In this document: in pieces, positions 41,458 to 50,685 of the stretch | Layout of the letters: every line of letters begins with the position of its first letter | How positions within the stretch are numbered: position 1 is the first letter of the stretch | NCBI GenBank assembly: GCA_030065825.1 | Contig: JASJCY010000003.1 | Coordinates: forward strand, 20,815 to 84,814 | DNA length: 64,000 nt | Source: Nostocaceae cyanobacterium | Lineage (GTDB): Bacteria > Cyanobacteriota > Cyanobacteriia > Cyanobacteriales > Nostocaceae | Direction of reading: 5' to 3' | Notes under the pieces: generated by a model | Databases searched by the model: none | What the model was told of the DNA's origin: nothing | Seen by the model: the letters and a program-made list of their open reading frames with translations, nothing else | Translations under genes and position numbers: made by a program

Positions 41458-43843
41458 AGTAGTTGTCTTAAATCTTGGCAAAGGAAACTTTCAAAACGGC
41501 TTTTCTTTTGTCACACTTCAATTACACTTATCAGGCAAAATCATGCAATTTACCGGCAGTTTACCCCCTGCACCGGATATTGTTGATCTTTACCGACGTT
41601 GGCAATTACTTTATGAATTACTTTATAAAGCCCGTTCCATTAATATCCGTAATTTACAACCTCAAATAATTGATGAAGATGATGATATTACCATTGACGA
41701 AGCAGATGTAACTCATGTTTCCGATGCCGAATTTTCTGACATCTGTAACTTATTACAAAAACGCCTGAATAATTGGCTTGATGATGAAAACTTTCGGCAG
41801 ATAGAACGCCAATTACGCAAAGAATTAAATCCTTTGGATGAAATCAGATTTATTATTCAAAGTGAAGATAAGCAACTCAGAAAAATTCCTTGGTATATTT
41901 GGCAGTTTTTTCAAGATTATCCCCGTGCCGAAGTTTCTGTAAGTCCCCTTAATTTTGAACCAGGAAAAATTATCCATACAGCTAGTAAGCAAGTGAGAAT
42001 ACTCGCTGTATTAGGAGATAGTACCGGTATTGATGTAGAAGCAGATAGAAGATTATTATCACAATTAAAAGACGCAGAAATAGTCTTTCTTGTGGAACCC
42101 CAACGTCGAGAATTAGATGAGCAACTTTGGGACAAACAAGGATGGGATATTCTCTTTTTTGCCGGACATAGTTTAAGCCACGAAGACGAAGAAACAGGAC
42201 ATATATATATTAATTCCAGAGAAACCTTAACCATTAATCAGTTAAGAAATGCTCTCAAAAAAGCCATAGAAAGGGGTTTGCAATTAGCGATTTTTAACTC
42301 TTGTGAAGGGTTAGGATTAGCCGCACAACTAGCAGATTTACACATACCCCAAATGATTGTGATGCGCGAACCAATTTCAGATAGAGTAGCGCAGGAATTC
42401 TTAAAGAATTTTCTCACCATTTTTGCTGACGGAGAGTCTTTTTATTTAGCAGTGCGAGAAGCCAGGGAAAGATTACAGGGAATAGAAACTGAATTTCCTG
42501 GTGCAAGTTGGTTACCCGTTATTGTTCAAAATCCCGCAGAACAACCACCCACATGGCAATGGTTGCGTAATCAAATAGACTCAAATCCCTCTTTAGAATC
42601 CTTGATCACAAGTGTTTCTCAACTTCCATTGTCATCTCCAATTAAGTTTTTTCATGTACTTATAGCTAGTATGGTCGTAACAGCATCCCTAACGGGTCTG
42701 AGGTGGCTAGGAAAGCTACAGTCTTGGGAATTAAAAGCTTTTGACCATTTAGTGCAAACAATGCCTCAAGAACCCGCAGATAGGCGGATTTTAATCATTG
42801 GTGCTGATGAAGAAGATATTAGCAACAATAGATATGGTTATCCCCTTCCAGATAAAATTCTCACACAATTGTTAAATAAATTGCAAACCTATAAACCCGC
42901 CGTCATTGGAATAGATTTATTTCGAGATCAAGCGGTACCCAAACATGACAAAAATGCTCATCAAACACTCATCAAAACTTTCCAAAAACATGATAACATT
43001 ATCAGTATTTGTGCAGGTAATACCCTCAAAGATAGTACTGCACCACCACAAATATCATCATCACAAATAGGATTTGTAGACTTATATGATGATAGAACCC
43101 AAACAAGAGGAAAGGATGATACTGTGCGGCGTTATTTATTATCCCGCACCCCCAATCCTATCTCTATCCCTTCTCGTTGCACTAGCCCCTATTCTTTTAG
43201 TTGGCAATTAGCATATAGATACCTAAAAGCTAAAGGTATTCCCGTAGAAATAGTAGATAATAATTGGAAATTTGGCTCAGTAATTTTTCAACGATTGCAA
43301 CCTGATAGCGGAGGATATCAAAACTTAGATGCACGGGGTAATCAACTGCTAATTAATTATCGCCGCACTTCCCAAATTGCCCAACAAGTAACAGTAACAG
43401 ATGTACTCGAACAAAGCGAAAATTTTAATTCCGATTGGGTAAAAGGTAGAGTAGTACTAATTGGCATTACTGCCCCTAGTATCCCAGATTTCCATGATAC
43501 ACCCTATGGAGAAATTTGCGGTTCATCAATCCACGCTCATGTGATCAGTCAAATTCTCAGCGCAGTCGAAGACAATCGACCCCTATTATGGTGGTTACCC
43601 CAATGGGGAGAAACCCTATGGATATTTGCTTGGTCATTTACAGGGGGAGTAATTATTTGGTGCTGGAGAGGGAAACTACATCGAGGCATAGGAATTGGTA
43701 CTTCTTTGTTAATTTTATACGCCGCTTGCTGGTTGCTATTTACCAAAGGTGGCTGGATACCGCTGCTTCCCTCCGTATTAGCTATGATAGCCACAAAGAT
43801 TACTCTATTGCTTTATACCAAGATGATGGCAAAAAAAGGCTAA
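41450..43843 (+). CDS. CHAT-CHASE2 transmembrane protein (putative signal-gated protease)
   Basis: A 797-residue protein. The N-terminal ~370 residues contain a CHAT caspase-like domain with the likely dyad His240 (ILFFAGHSLS) and Cys285 (LAIFNSCEGLGLA). One membrane helix (about 400-420, VLIASMVVTASLTGLRWLG) leads to an extracytoplasmic CHASE2 sensor domain (about 425-690: AFDHLVQTMPQEPADRRILI, YKPAVIGIDLFRD, VVLIGITAPSIPDFHDTPYG). Three more membrane helices close it. CHASE2 usually controls kinases or cyclases; here it is joined to a peptidase, so an external signal might gate proteolysis. ATG 41450 overlaps the DUF1822 stop. Both catalytic residues are intact. Confidence 0.9.
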   Translation: MARVVVLNLGKGNFQNGFSFVTLQLHLSGKIMQFTGSLPPAPDIVDLYRRWQLLYELLYKARSINIRNLQPQIIDEDDDITIDEADVTHVSDAEFSDICNLLQKRLNNWLDDENFRQIERQLRKELNPLDEIRFIIQSEDKQLRKIPWYIWQFFQDYPRAEVSVSPLNFEPGKIIHTASKQVRILAVLGDSTGIDVEADRRLLSQLKDAEIVFLVEPQRRELDEQLWDKQGWDILFFAGHSLSHEDEETGHIYINSRETLTINQLRNALKKAIERGLQLAIFNSCEGLGLAAQLADLHIPQMIVMREPISDRVAQEFLKNFLTIFADGESFYLAVREARERLQGIETEFPGASWLPVIVQNPAEQPPTWQWLRNQIDSNPSLESLITSVSQLPLSSPIKFFHVLIASMVVTASLTGLRWLGKLQSWELKAFDHLVQTMPQEPADRRILIIGADEEDISNNRYGYPLPDKILTQLLNKLQTYKPAVIGIDLFRDQAVPKHDKNAHQTLIKTFQKHDNIISICAGNTLKDSTAPPQISSSQIGFVDLYDDRTQTRGKDDTVRRYLLSRTPNPISIPSRCTSPYSFSWQLAYRYLKAKGIPVEIVDNNWKFGSVIFQRLQPDSGGYQNLDARGNQLLINYRRTSQIAQQVTVTDVLEQSENFNSDWVKGRVVLIGITAPSIPDFHDTPYGEICGSSIHAHVISQILSAVEDNRPLLWWLPQWGETLWIFAWSFTGGVIIWCWRGKLHRGIGIGTSLLILYAACWLLFTKGGWIPLLPSVLAMIATKITLLLYTKMMAKKG

Positions 43844-44866
43844 TAAGGGGTATCGCCCCTCACATAATGATTTTTCGCCATCCCACCAGATGTACAGACG
43901 TAAAATTTTACGTCTGTACCAACCAATTTGTGGGTAAATGTAGACGTGCTATGCGCGGCTTCTCGTAGAGTGGGATCTCGCACCAATTCGCCAGCAGCAT
44001 CCTAAAGTACTGGGAATCTTACCAAATTATCCCGCATTTATGCAACGCCGGCAAAACTTTGTCTATAAACCAAGAATCGGCAACCTTTAGCAATTTTGAT
44101 GATGTTAATAACTTGATATTAACAACTTAAAAGCAAGCATTTTTGTAACTTAACTAATAGCAAAATATTATATGTATGAAATTTTGGTATCTTACATCTT
44201 GCACATGGATCAGAAACCGGGTTTATGAACGTTCATATTAGGGTTTTGACCGATTAATATTGCCAAGAAACCCGGTTTCTTTCTGCTTGTCCTATGGTGC
44301 AAGATATGACCTATGAAATTTTGAGAATTATAGGATTACTATTTGATTTGGTATTACTGAATCACGGGATGAATATGACTGCAGTGGGCATCCTGTGCGG
44401 TTGAAAATATAAGGAACGGGTAAGATGCCCACTCCACAAAACAATTAAAATCATCCCGCATTTATGCAAAGTTTGCGGTGTGCGTACTAACAAGCAAAAA
44501 ACTGCCCTTGTGTGATCCCTGAAAATACGGCACAATTTTGTCAAAATTGGGTTAAACTAAAGTTAGAATATGCCTTAAACCCTACCTCATTTTATAAGCG
44601 CATAGACGCAGAGCGACTTCTTGTAAGAGTGCGCAAGCTACGCCAACAAAAATCAAACCAAATTCCCAGAATTTAACCAATTATGTAAATCTTTGTGTCA
44701 GCTTTTAATATTTCTGTATGCACATATGAGATTAGTTATATATCAGGTTAATCAAACTTCTTTAATTATTGCCAATGTTTTCTAAATAGCCCTATAACCT
44801 CACCATTACTAGCACAAACACAAAAATGGATAAAGTCAAGAGAACGGAAATAAGCTGGTAATTTGT
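43844..44866. other. Long intergenic region with repeats
   Basis: No gene is supported. It contains a short hairpin AGGGG-TATCG-CCCCT after the CHASE2 gene (43846-43860), two copies of TCCCGCATTTATGCAA (about 44033 and 44454), the family B element (44195-44308) and short pieces resembling the common GCTATGCGCGGCTTCTCGTAG repeat. Confidence 0.5.
44195..44308. repeat. Copy of palindromic repeat family B
   Basis: CATCTTGCAC at the left, GGTGCAAGATATG at the right, with CAGAAACCGGGTTTATGAAC and AAGAAACCCGGTTTCTTTCT inside. Confidence 0.8.
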
Positions 44867-46225
44867 ATGAACCTTGATTGTCTGCTTGAAATTGTTGACT
44901 GCCTGTTAATTGATAACCACAATCGCCCCCTTAATTCTAGAGAAATCTTGATTATGCGTGGCATTTGGCAGTATAGAACTTATAATCAAATTGCGATCAA
45001 GGCAGGTTATAGTCCCGGCTATTTTACCAATGTCGTTGCTCCAGAGTTGTTTGGACGACTCTCCAATGTCATCGGTCAGCGCGTGACCAAAAAAAACTGT
45101 CGGGTACTGCTAGAATCTTATGTTACCAGCCAAACAGCCCCCCAGACAAAACTTTTCCAGCAACAGCTGGCGAGAGTTTCCCGTAATGTTAACCAGGATA
45201 TGTCACCTTCCTACCCCAGTGGCTCAGTTCCTCTGGACTCTCCCTTTTACCTCAAACGTTCTTCCGTTGAGGAGCAAGTTTATCAAGAAATCAGCAAACC
45301 AGGAGCCTTAATCAGGATTAAAGCCCCCAGAGAAATGGGCAAAACCTCACTGTTGCTAAGGATTCTGGACTATGGACAGCGCCAAGGCTACCGCACTATC
45401 AGCTTAAATCTAGAACAAGTAGACCGGGCAATTTTGAGCGACTTAAATCAACTTTTGCGCTGGCTATGTGCCAATATCGCTCGTCAGCTTCAGCGTAAAC
45501 CAATGCTAGACGAGTATTGGGATGAGGATCTCGGAAGTAAAATTAGCTGCACCCTCTACTTCCAAGAATATCTACTACAGTCAATTAACACTCCCCTGAT
45601 TTTGGCATTGGATGAGGTAAACCATATTTTCGAGCATCCCCAAGTAGCGCAAGATTTTCTACCTCTGTTGCGTTCTTGGTATGAAGAAGCCAAAAGACTG
45701 CCCATTTGGCAAAAGCTTCGTCTAATTGTGGTTCACTCCACAGAAATTTACGTTCCTCTGCAACTTAACCAGTCTCCTTTCAATGTGGGACTACCGATTC
45801 ATTTAGACAGCTTCACCGCTGTTGAAGTGCAGCAGCTAGCCCAACGCTACAAACTCAATTGGGTAGATGGGGAAGAAGTCAGACAACTAATGGCAATGGT
45901 TGGGGGACATCCAGCACTGGTACACCTAGCACTCTATCATCTGAGTCGCAAGGAGATGACTCTGTCCCAACTGCTAGAAACTGCTCCCACCCCTACCGGG
46001 ATTTATGCTCATCACTTGCAGCGTCATTGGGCAATCTTGGAAAAACAGCCCGAATTAGCACAAGCCCTTGATACAGTTCTCAATGCCACCGAACCTGTTG
46101 CCTTAGATCCAATCCTAACTCATAAGTTAAGCAGTATGGGGCTGATTAAACTTTCAGGCAATCAAGTCATGGCAGGTTGTGAATTGTATCGGCAGTTTTT
46201 TTACGAAAAAGAGAGAGCTTTTTAA
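44867..46225 (+). CDS. AAA-like ATPase with N-terminal HTH (vMAP-N type)
   Basis: A 452-residue protein common in cyanobacteria. The first ~90 residues form a helix-turn-helix-like domain (LNSREILIMRGIWQYRTYNQ, IAIKAGYSPGYFTNVVAPEL) of the type named for vWA-MoxR-associated proteins. A STAND/AAA-35-like ATPase follows, with Walker A KAPREMGKTSLLLRIL, Walker B PLILALDEVNHIF and a GGHPALVHLALYHLS motif typical of AAA-like proteins. The first Gly of the canonical Walker A is replaced (APREMGKT), as is usual in this family. Relatives are suspected of signalling in conflict or stress responses, but no effector domain is fused here. Neighbours downstream are two small orphan genes on the same strand. 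Confidence 0.85.
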   Translation: MNLDCLLEIVDCLLIDNHNRPLNSREILIMRGIWQYRTYNQIAIKAGYSPGYFTNVVAPELFGRLSNVIGQRVTKKNCRVLLESYVTSQTAPQTKLFQQQLARVSRNVNQDMSPSYPSGSVPLDSPFYLKRSSVEEQVYQEISKPGALIRIKAPREMGKTSLLLRILDYGQRQGYRTISLNLEQVDRAILSDLNQLLRWLCANIARQLQRKPMLDEYWDEDLGSKISCTLYFQEYLLQSINTPLILALDEVNHIFEHPQVAQDFLPLLRSWYEEAKRLPIWQKLRLIVVHSTEIYVPLQLNQSPFNVGLPIHLDSFTAVEVQQLAQRYKLNWVDGEEVRQLMAMVGGHPALVHLALYHLSRKEMTLSQLLETAPTPTGIYAHHLQRHWAILEKQPELAQALDTVLNATEPVALDPILTHKLSSMGLIKLSGNQVMAGCELYRQFFYEKERAF

Positions 46226-46253
46226 TAGCCAACTCATCATCAATTATTTTTTT

Positions 46254-46300
46254 TCATGAGTTTTTAGATGAGTTTTTAGATGAGTTTTTCTATGAGTTTT
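46254..46300. repeat. 12-bp tandem repeat ATGAGTTTTTAG/CT
   Basis: Four near copies of ATGAGTTTTTAG. In one frame (HEFLDEFLDEFFYEFWDNFY) it encodes a sequence like the YEF repeats of the small peptide at 47735-47878, but no start codon is found here, so this copy is probably a remnant. Confidence 0.7.
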
Positions 46301-46459
46301 GGGATAATTTTTATGAGATTAAAAGACTCAAAACAAAACTAATATTAAGCATCACTTATTAAGAGTATGTAGAAAGAAATTCAAATCGACTTGTCAACAC
46401 ACAACTAAAAATATGCTCGATCAACCACAGCTTTTCCCTTGAGTTATTATCCCCTTCTT

Positions 46460-46577
46460 AGAGGATGTTTATAAAATAGATATAAAACTCCCGTGAGGGT
46501 CTAGAAACCGGGTTTCTTTTGGCATACATACTCAAATTCTCTGTTCTTCACCTATAGAAACCCGGTTTCTTTGGATC
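46460..46577. repeat. Repeat family A element, right end missing
   Basis: Begins AGAGGATGTTTATAAAATAG and has CCGTGAGGGTCTAGAAACCG then TATAGAAACCCGGTTTCTTT, like 24428-24571, but the terminal TTTATAAACAC end is absent. Confidence 0.75.
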
Positions 46578-46886
46578 AAGCCTTTAAAGTCAAAAATCAG
46601 TTGTTTGGGACGATAAAAATGATGCAGGAGAATCTTTACCACCTGAAACCTTTATTCCCTAATCTAGTTTTGCCATATCCACCTTTAGCGATCGCACGCT
46701 TGTAACCTTCCTTTCACTCAGACGTGTTACTAGACATCTGTTTAATAACGTTTTAGGTGGTTTTGCTACTTTTAACGAGTCTCCCGAATAGTTAAACATT
46801 GTATCCAAATCATTCCAAAAGCAAAACTACCATTACAAAGGACAAATGACGGGTAGATGCGATAGCAGAACCTCCCGTAGGCTAAT

Positions 46887-46907
46887 CCCCCGCACTTTAG
46901 TCGGGGG
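46887..46907 (-). other. Possible right-end hairpin of a lost TnpB element
   Basis: CCCCCG-C-ACT-TTA-AGT-CGGGGG-type hairpin with flanks (minus strand) GGCTCATCCC-like and GGATTAGCCTACGGGAGGTT, a layout I associate with 3' ends of cyanobacterial TnpB elements. No coding remnant is convincing. The rest of the 46226-47154 gap holds the listed repeats only. Confidence 0.35.
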
Positions 46908-47154
46908 ATGAGCTTAAAGGCTACAGTTATTTCATTGGTCGAAAACCAATAGCCCAGAAAATTAGTGATAACAAGCTCAGATTGTAATGCATTTGTCAAT
47001 ATATCTAGAGGCTGAAAAAATGTAAAAACGTAAAAAAATATTGTTTTTAGTTTAGCAATTGCCTAATCTTTAATTGACAAAGTTACTCCTCTACTCGACG
47101 AAATTAAAGATTAATTATCAATTTAACTGGTTGTCAATCAAGGAAAGGTGAATT

Positions 47155-47538
47155 ATGTATACCGAGAAGAAATTAGATAATTTAGAAAAATTGCTTGAGG
47201 CTCTAAATCAAGCAATTTTTATTGCTAAAGCCAAGGCTAATAATGCTAAAAACAATCAGGAAATATCTGAAGAACAATGGCTAGAAGTAAAAGAAAAATG
47301 GGGTGAGTGGGAAACAGAAAAACTGAATATACAGGATTTAATCATGAATCAAGAGCTTAAAAATAAGCTGCTCAATAATATTCTTGATAGTCCTCTGGCA
47401 AAAATTAAGCAAGCTACAAAACGTCTCAAAAATCATGCTGGAAAGATTGATGATTTGAAATATTTTTTATCAGAAGTAGATAAGGCTTTGAAAATCTTTG
47501 GTAATATCATTAAGGTGATTTACATATCTGATTTTTGA
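47155..47538 (+). CDS. Small coiled-coil protein, function unknown (127 residues)
   Basis: ATG 47155 is preceded by AAGGAAAGGTG, a good ribosome-binding site. The protein is highly charged and almost entirely helical, with heptad-like runs (LDNLEKLLEALNQAIFIAKA, LAKIKQATKRLKNHAGKIDD) and a short hydrophobic end (IFGNIIKVIYISDF). No signal peptide. I do not recognise the family. It lies between the HTH-AAA ATPase and the YEF peptide on the same strand, with long gaps, so a functional link is only possible. Confidence 0.65.
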   Translation: MYTEKKLDNLEKLLEALNQAIFIAKAKANNAKNNQEISEEQWLEVKEKWGEWETEKLNIQDLIMNQELKNKLLNNILDSPLAKIKQATKRLKNHAGKIDDLKYFLSEVDKALKIFGNIIKVIYISDF

Positions 47539-47734
47539 TTTACATTCAAAATAAAATATATAGAAGTGCGAGTAAAGTTTTGAAAGTATACTCAAACTGA
47601 AAGACATGTTTGACCATGTTGACAATAATCAAACAGGATTTGTATATAGCCAATCTAAAAAAAACAAAAAATAAACTGAATAGAAGCCGCCGGATACCCT
47701 AAGATAAGCTATGTACATTGGTGGAGAGTCAAAA

Positions 47735-47878
47735 ATGTTTTCCTTATTTAAAGCTCCTAGATTTATGGATAGGCTGATACTTTTGACGTTATTCCTACTT
47801 ATAAATATTATTTTATATGAGTTTTTCTATGAGTTTTTCTATGAGTTTTATGAGATGAAGACACCTAAAACAAATTAA
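47735..47878 (+). CDS. Small membrane peptide with YEF repeats (47 residues)
   Basis: ATG 47735 follows GGAGAG at a good distance. The peptide reads MFSLFKAPRFMDR, then a hydrophobic helix (LILLTLFLLINIIL) that should span the membrane, then tandem YEFFYEFFYEFYE and a short basic end (MKTPKTN). The repeats come from a 12-bp DNA tandem also present at 46254-46300. A small size and single helix recall toxin-like or regulatory membrane peptides, but no family is recognised and expression is unproven. Confidence 0.5.
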   Translation: MFSLFKAPRFMDRLILLTLFLLINIILYEFFYEFFYEFYEMKTPKTN

Positions 47879-47943
47879 TCTTAAGAAAAAGAGGCTTATA
47901 GTAACTTAAATCAGACAATAAATGCTGGAATTGATTGCAGATT

Positions 47944-49071
47944 ATGCTCAAAGGATATTCAATTATTGATGCGGATTGCCACGTTATTGAACCTCCCAGT
48001 ATGTGGGCTGAGTATCTCGAACCGGAATTTTTCAAGTTTGCCCCTTCTACAGAGATGAAAATTCAAGGGGAAAGCATTGTAGAAAAAATATCCGAGCAAG
48101 TCCGCGCTATAGGAAATAAGCAAATGATGTCAGCCCACCCCCATGCTTATTTCCAAGGCTACAATGTCGAGTCTCACCTTCAAGAAATCGTGCAAATGGG
48201 GATCGATGTGGCGTTCCTTTATCCAACTTATGGATTGTGGCTCTTCGCTATCGATACTATGCAACCGGAAGTTGCTGGAGCTTTTACCCGCGCCTATAAT
48301 AATTGGTTAAAGGATTTTTGCAGCTACGCTCCCAATAGCTTGAATGGAGTAGGAGCAATTAATCTGCACGCACCAGAGTCAATGGTGCATGAATTGCATC
48401 GGATTGTCGATTTTGGCTGGAAAGCCGTGTTTTTACGCCCTAACCCGGTAAAAAGAAGACTGTTAAACGACTTTGCTTACGAGCCTTTTTGGAGGGAATG
48501 CGAGAGACTAGGAATAGCGGTAGGCATTCACGAAGGTACCCACAGTCGTTTACCAACTACTGGTACGGACAGGTTTAACACTCGTTTTGCTACCCACGCT
48601 TGCTCTCATCCCATGGAACAGATGATGGCTTTATTAGCATTGATTGAAGGAGGAGTTTTAGAACGTCATCCGCAACTGAAAGTAGCTTTTCTAGAGTCTG
48701 GTTGTGGCTGGCTACCCTATTGGCTGTGGCGACTAGATGAAGAGTATGAAAATTTATTTTGGGAGGATAGAATTAAGGATAATATCAAAATGAAGCCCTC
48801 AGAGTATTTTCGTCGCCAGTGCTTTATTGCCATTAAGCCTTCAGAACCTTATTTGCCTCTGGTAATTGAATATATTGGTACAGACAACTTAATCTTTGGT
48901 TCGGACTATCCCCATATGGATCACAACCCGAACATCGTTGCAGAAATGGTAAAGCTTGAGAAAACCTTATCTAAGGAAACTGTGCAAAAGATTCTTTGGG
49001 ATAATCCTCAGCGTTTTTACAATTTGGATATTAAATCCAATCGCAAATTAGAAAGGCACAGCATTACTTAA
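47944..49071 (+). CDS. Amidohydrolase-family metal-dependent hydrolase (amidohydrolase_2)
   Basis: 375 residues from ATG 47944 (MLKGYSIIDADCHVIEPPSM); the TTG at 47935 is a weaker start. The TIM-barrel metal motifs of the ACMSD/resorcylate-decarboxylase-like group are visible: DADCHVIEP at the N-terminus, GIHEGTH in the middle, a His-rich ATHACSHPMEQMMALLALI, AFLESGCGWLPYWLWRLDEE and the late Asp in IFGSDYPHMDHNP. Members hydrolyse or decarboxylate small aromatic or amide compounds; the substrate here cannot be told. It stands alone, with no pathway genes around. Confidence 0.85.
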   Translation: MLKGYSIIDADCHVIEPPSMWAEYLEPEFFKFAPSTEMKIQGESIVEKISEQVRAIGNKQMMSAHPHAYFQGYNVESHLQEIVQMGIDVAFLYPTYGLWLFAIDTMQPEVAGAFTRAYNNWLKDFCSYAPNSLNGVGAINLHAPESMVHELHRIVDFGWKAVFLRPNPVKRRLLNDFAYEPFWRECERLGIAVGIHEGTHSRLPTTGTDRFNTRFATHACSHPMEQMMALLALIEGGVLERHPQLKVAFLESGCGWLPYWLWRLDEEYENLFWEDRIKDNIKMKPSEYFRRQCFIAIKPSEPYLPLVIEYIGTDNLIFGSDYPHMDHNPNIVAEMVKLEKTLSKETVQKILWDNPQRFYNLDIKSNRKLERHSIT

Positions 49072-49191
49072 ATATTCATTTTTGATGAAAAATTATATAT
49101 GAAAAATTATTCACCTCAAGCGTAAATAAACATTGACGTTGCTGAATTTAACTATGAATCTTAAATACAAACCTCACCCCGGCTAAAGCCA

Positions 49192-49216
49192 CCCCTCTCC
49201 TTAATAAGGAGAGGGG
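49192..49216. repeat. Palindrome CCCCTCTCCTT-AAT-AAGGAGAGGGG
   Basis: A perfect 11-bp inverted repeat with a 3-nt loop in the 49072-49455 gap, a common dispersed cyanobacterial palindrome type. It could end the amidohydrolase transcript. Confidence 0.7.
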
Positions 49217-49455
49217 AAGGGGAGCCACTGCTGGGCTATGGTTAAGCGCGTTGTAGCAAGTGGCGTGATGAGGTGTATTCTGTAAATTCTGCCCTTCAAT
49301 TCAGCAACGCCGGTTTTCGTTAATATTCATAGATTTTGATTTATCTTCACTTGCAACAATACCACCAGCACGATCTTGTTCTGGATGACCCATGATATCC
49401 TCAGGAATAAGAGTTTGAGTATGTGGAGGTAAAGTTGGTTCAGGATAAGTCCCTC

Positions 49456-50355
49456 ATGGGTAGTCAAATCAAAGAATTTCAATTACCAGCCATAGTCAAA
49501 CAACTCACAGAATCCACTTCCACTGCTTTAGCTGCAAGCATTAAGCAAATAGAAATAGCTACTCCTGTGAGTAAACAGCCAATTGCTACCACCTTTGTCA
49601 ACCAAGGTAGTAGCGATATACCTCTGCTATTGCTTCACGGCTTCGACAGTTCCGTGTTAGAATTTCGTCGTTTGCTACCAGCCCTAGCCGCAAACCATCA
49701 AACTTGGGCAGTTGATTTATTGGGTTTTGGATTTACAGATAGACAGCCAGGAATTAGCTACAGTACCGCCGATATTAAAACCCATCTTTATCATTTCTGG
49801 AAAACCCTAATTAACCAACCTGTAATTTTACTTGGTGCTTCCATGGGGGGTGCTGCGGCGATTGACTTTAGCCTAACTTACCCGGAAATTGTGCATAAAT
49901 TAGTGTTAATTGATAGTGCTGGTTTGACTGGTGGTTCACCCTTAACAAAACTGATGTTTCCGCCATTAGATAAATGGGCAACTGAATTTTTACGCAATCC
50001 CAAAATTAGGCAAAGTATTAGCCGTGCTGCATATAAAGATAAAAGTTTTGCTTCTGTTGATGCCCAAATTTGTGCAGCATCACATTTAGAAATGTCCAAC
50101 TGGAATCAAGCTTTAATTTCATTTACCAAAAGCGGTGGTTATCAGCCTTTTAGGTTTACAAAACTCTCCCAAATTCAACAGCAAACTTTGATTTTATGGG
50201 GCGACAACGATAAAATTTTAGGTACAAAAGACGCCAACAGATTTAAACGGGCAATTCCCAATAGCAAAGTTGTGTGGATCAAAGATTGTGGACATGTTCC
50301 CCATTTAGAAAAATCACAAACTACCGCAGATAAAATATCAGAATTTGTCCAGTGA
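49456..50355 (+). CDS. Alpha/beta hydrolase
   Basis: 299 residues from ATG 49456 (MGSQIKEFQLPAIVKQLTES), 12 bases after AGGA; an in-frame GTG at 49423 is less likely. The fold markers are complete: oxyanion/HG motif LLLLHGFDSS, VDLLGFGFTDRQ, nucleophile elbow GASMGG (Ser129), acid in LILWGDNDKILG and catalytic His in IKDCGHVPHLEKS. It resembles plant/cyanobacterial hydrolases related to haloalkane dehalogenase and esterase groups; substrate unknown. No operon partner. Confidence 0.88.
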   Translation: MGSQIKEFQLPAIVKQLTESTSTALAASIKQIEIATPVSKQPIATTFVNQGSSDIPLLLLHGFDSSVLEFRRLLPALAANHQTWAVDLLGFGFTDRQPGISYSTADIKTHLYHFWKTLINQPVILLGASMGGAAAIDFSLTYPEIVHKLVLIDSAGLTGGSPLTKLMFPPLDKWATEFLRNPKIRQSISRAAYKDKSFASVDAQICAASHLEMSNWNQALISFTKSGGYQPFRFTKLSQIQQQTLILWGDNDKILGTKDANRFKRAIPNSKVVWIKDCGHVPHLEKSQTTADKISEFVQ

Positions 50356-50403
50356 TTCCTTGTCAGCATCTCATATAGCAATTTGCAACTAAATGAGGAT
50401 TTA

Positions 50404-50630
50404 AATTATTGTGGGATGGGTATCCTTGCCCGAATTATTGTGGGATGGGCATTCTTGCCCGAATTATTGTGGGATGGGCATCCCTGCCCGAATTATTGTG
50501 GGATGGGCATCCTTGCCCGTCCAATTGTACTTCACAAAGACTAAATACTATAAATATTAATCTAATTATTCAAATTATTGTGGGATGGGCATCCTTGCCC
50601 GTCCAATTGTACTTCACAAAGACTAAATCT
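50404..50630. repeat. 29-bp tandem repeat, five copies
   Basis: AATTATTGTGGGATGGGCAT plus CCTTGCCCG repeats four times head to tail (50404, 50433, 50462, 50491), and a fifth copy at 50572 comes with the 28 bp that also follow copy four (TCCAATTGTACTTCACAAAG), so a ~57-bp segment was duplicated. Each unit holds GGGCA-tcct-TGCCC. There are no spacers, so it is not CRISPR. Confidence 0.9.
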
Positions 50631-50646
50631 GATAAATATCTAAGGT

Positions 50647-50675
50647 GGTGCGTTAGACTAAAGTCATAACGCACC
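50647..50675 (-). terminator. GGTGCGTTA hairpin after the coiled-coil gene
   Basis: GGTGCGTTA (50647-50655) pairs with TAACGCACC (50667-50675), 11 bp beyond the stop of the minus-strand gene. Same stem as at 25068-25093. Confidence 0.5.
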
Positions 50676-50685
50676 CTACTAAATA

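Noticed and set aside
46772..46999. 75-codon minus-strand ORF
   Set aside because: It overlaps a palindrome and has no conserved domain; probably chance reading through a mobile-element end.
50404..50630. CRISPR-like array
   Set aside because: The 29-bp units abut one another without unique spacers; no cas gene is present.
50409..50669. ORF rich in GWASLPELL-type repeats
   Set aside because: It is the translation of the 29-bp tandem DNA repeat.
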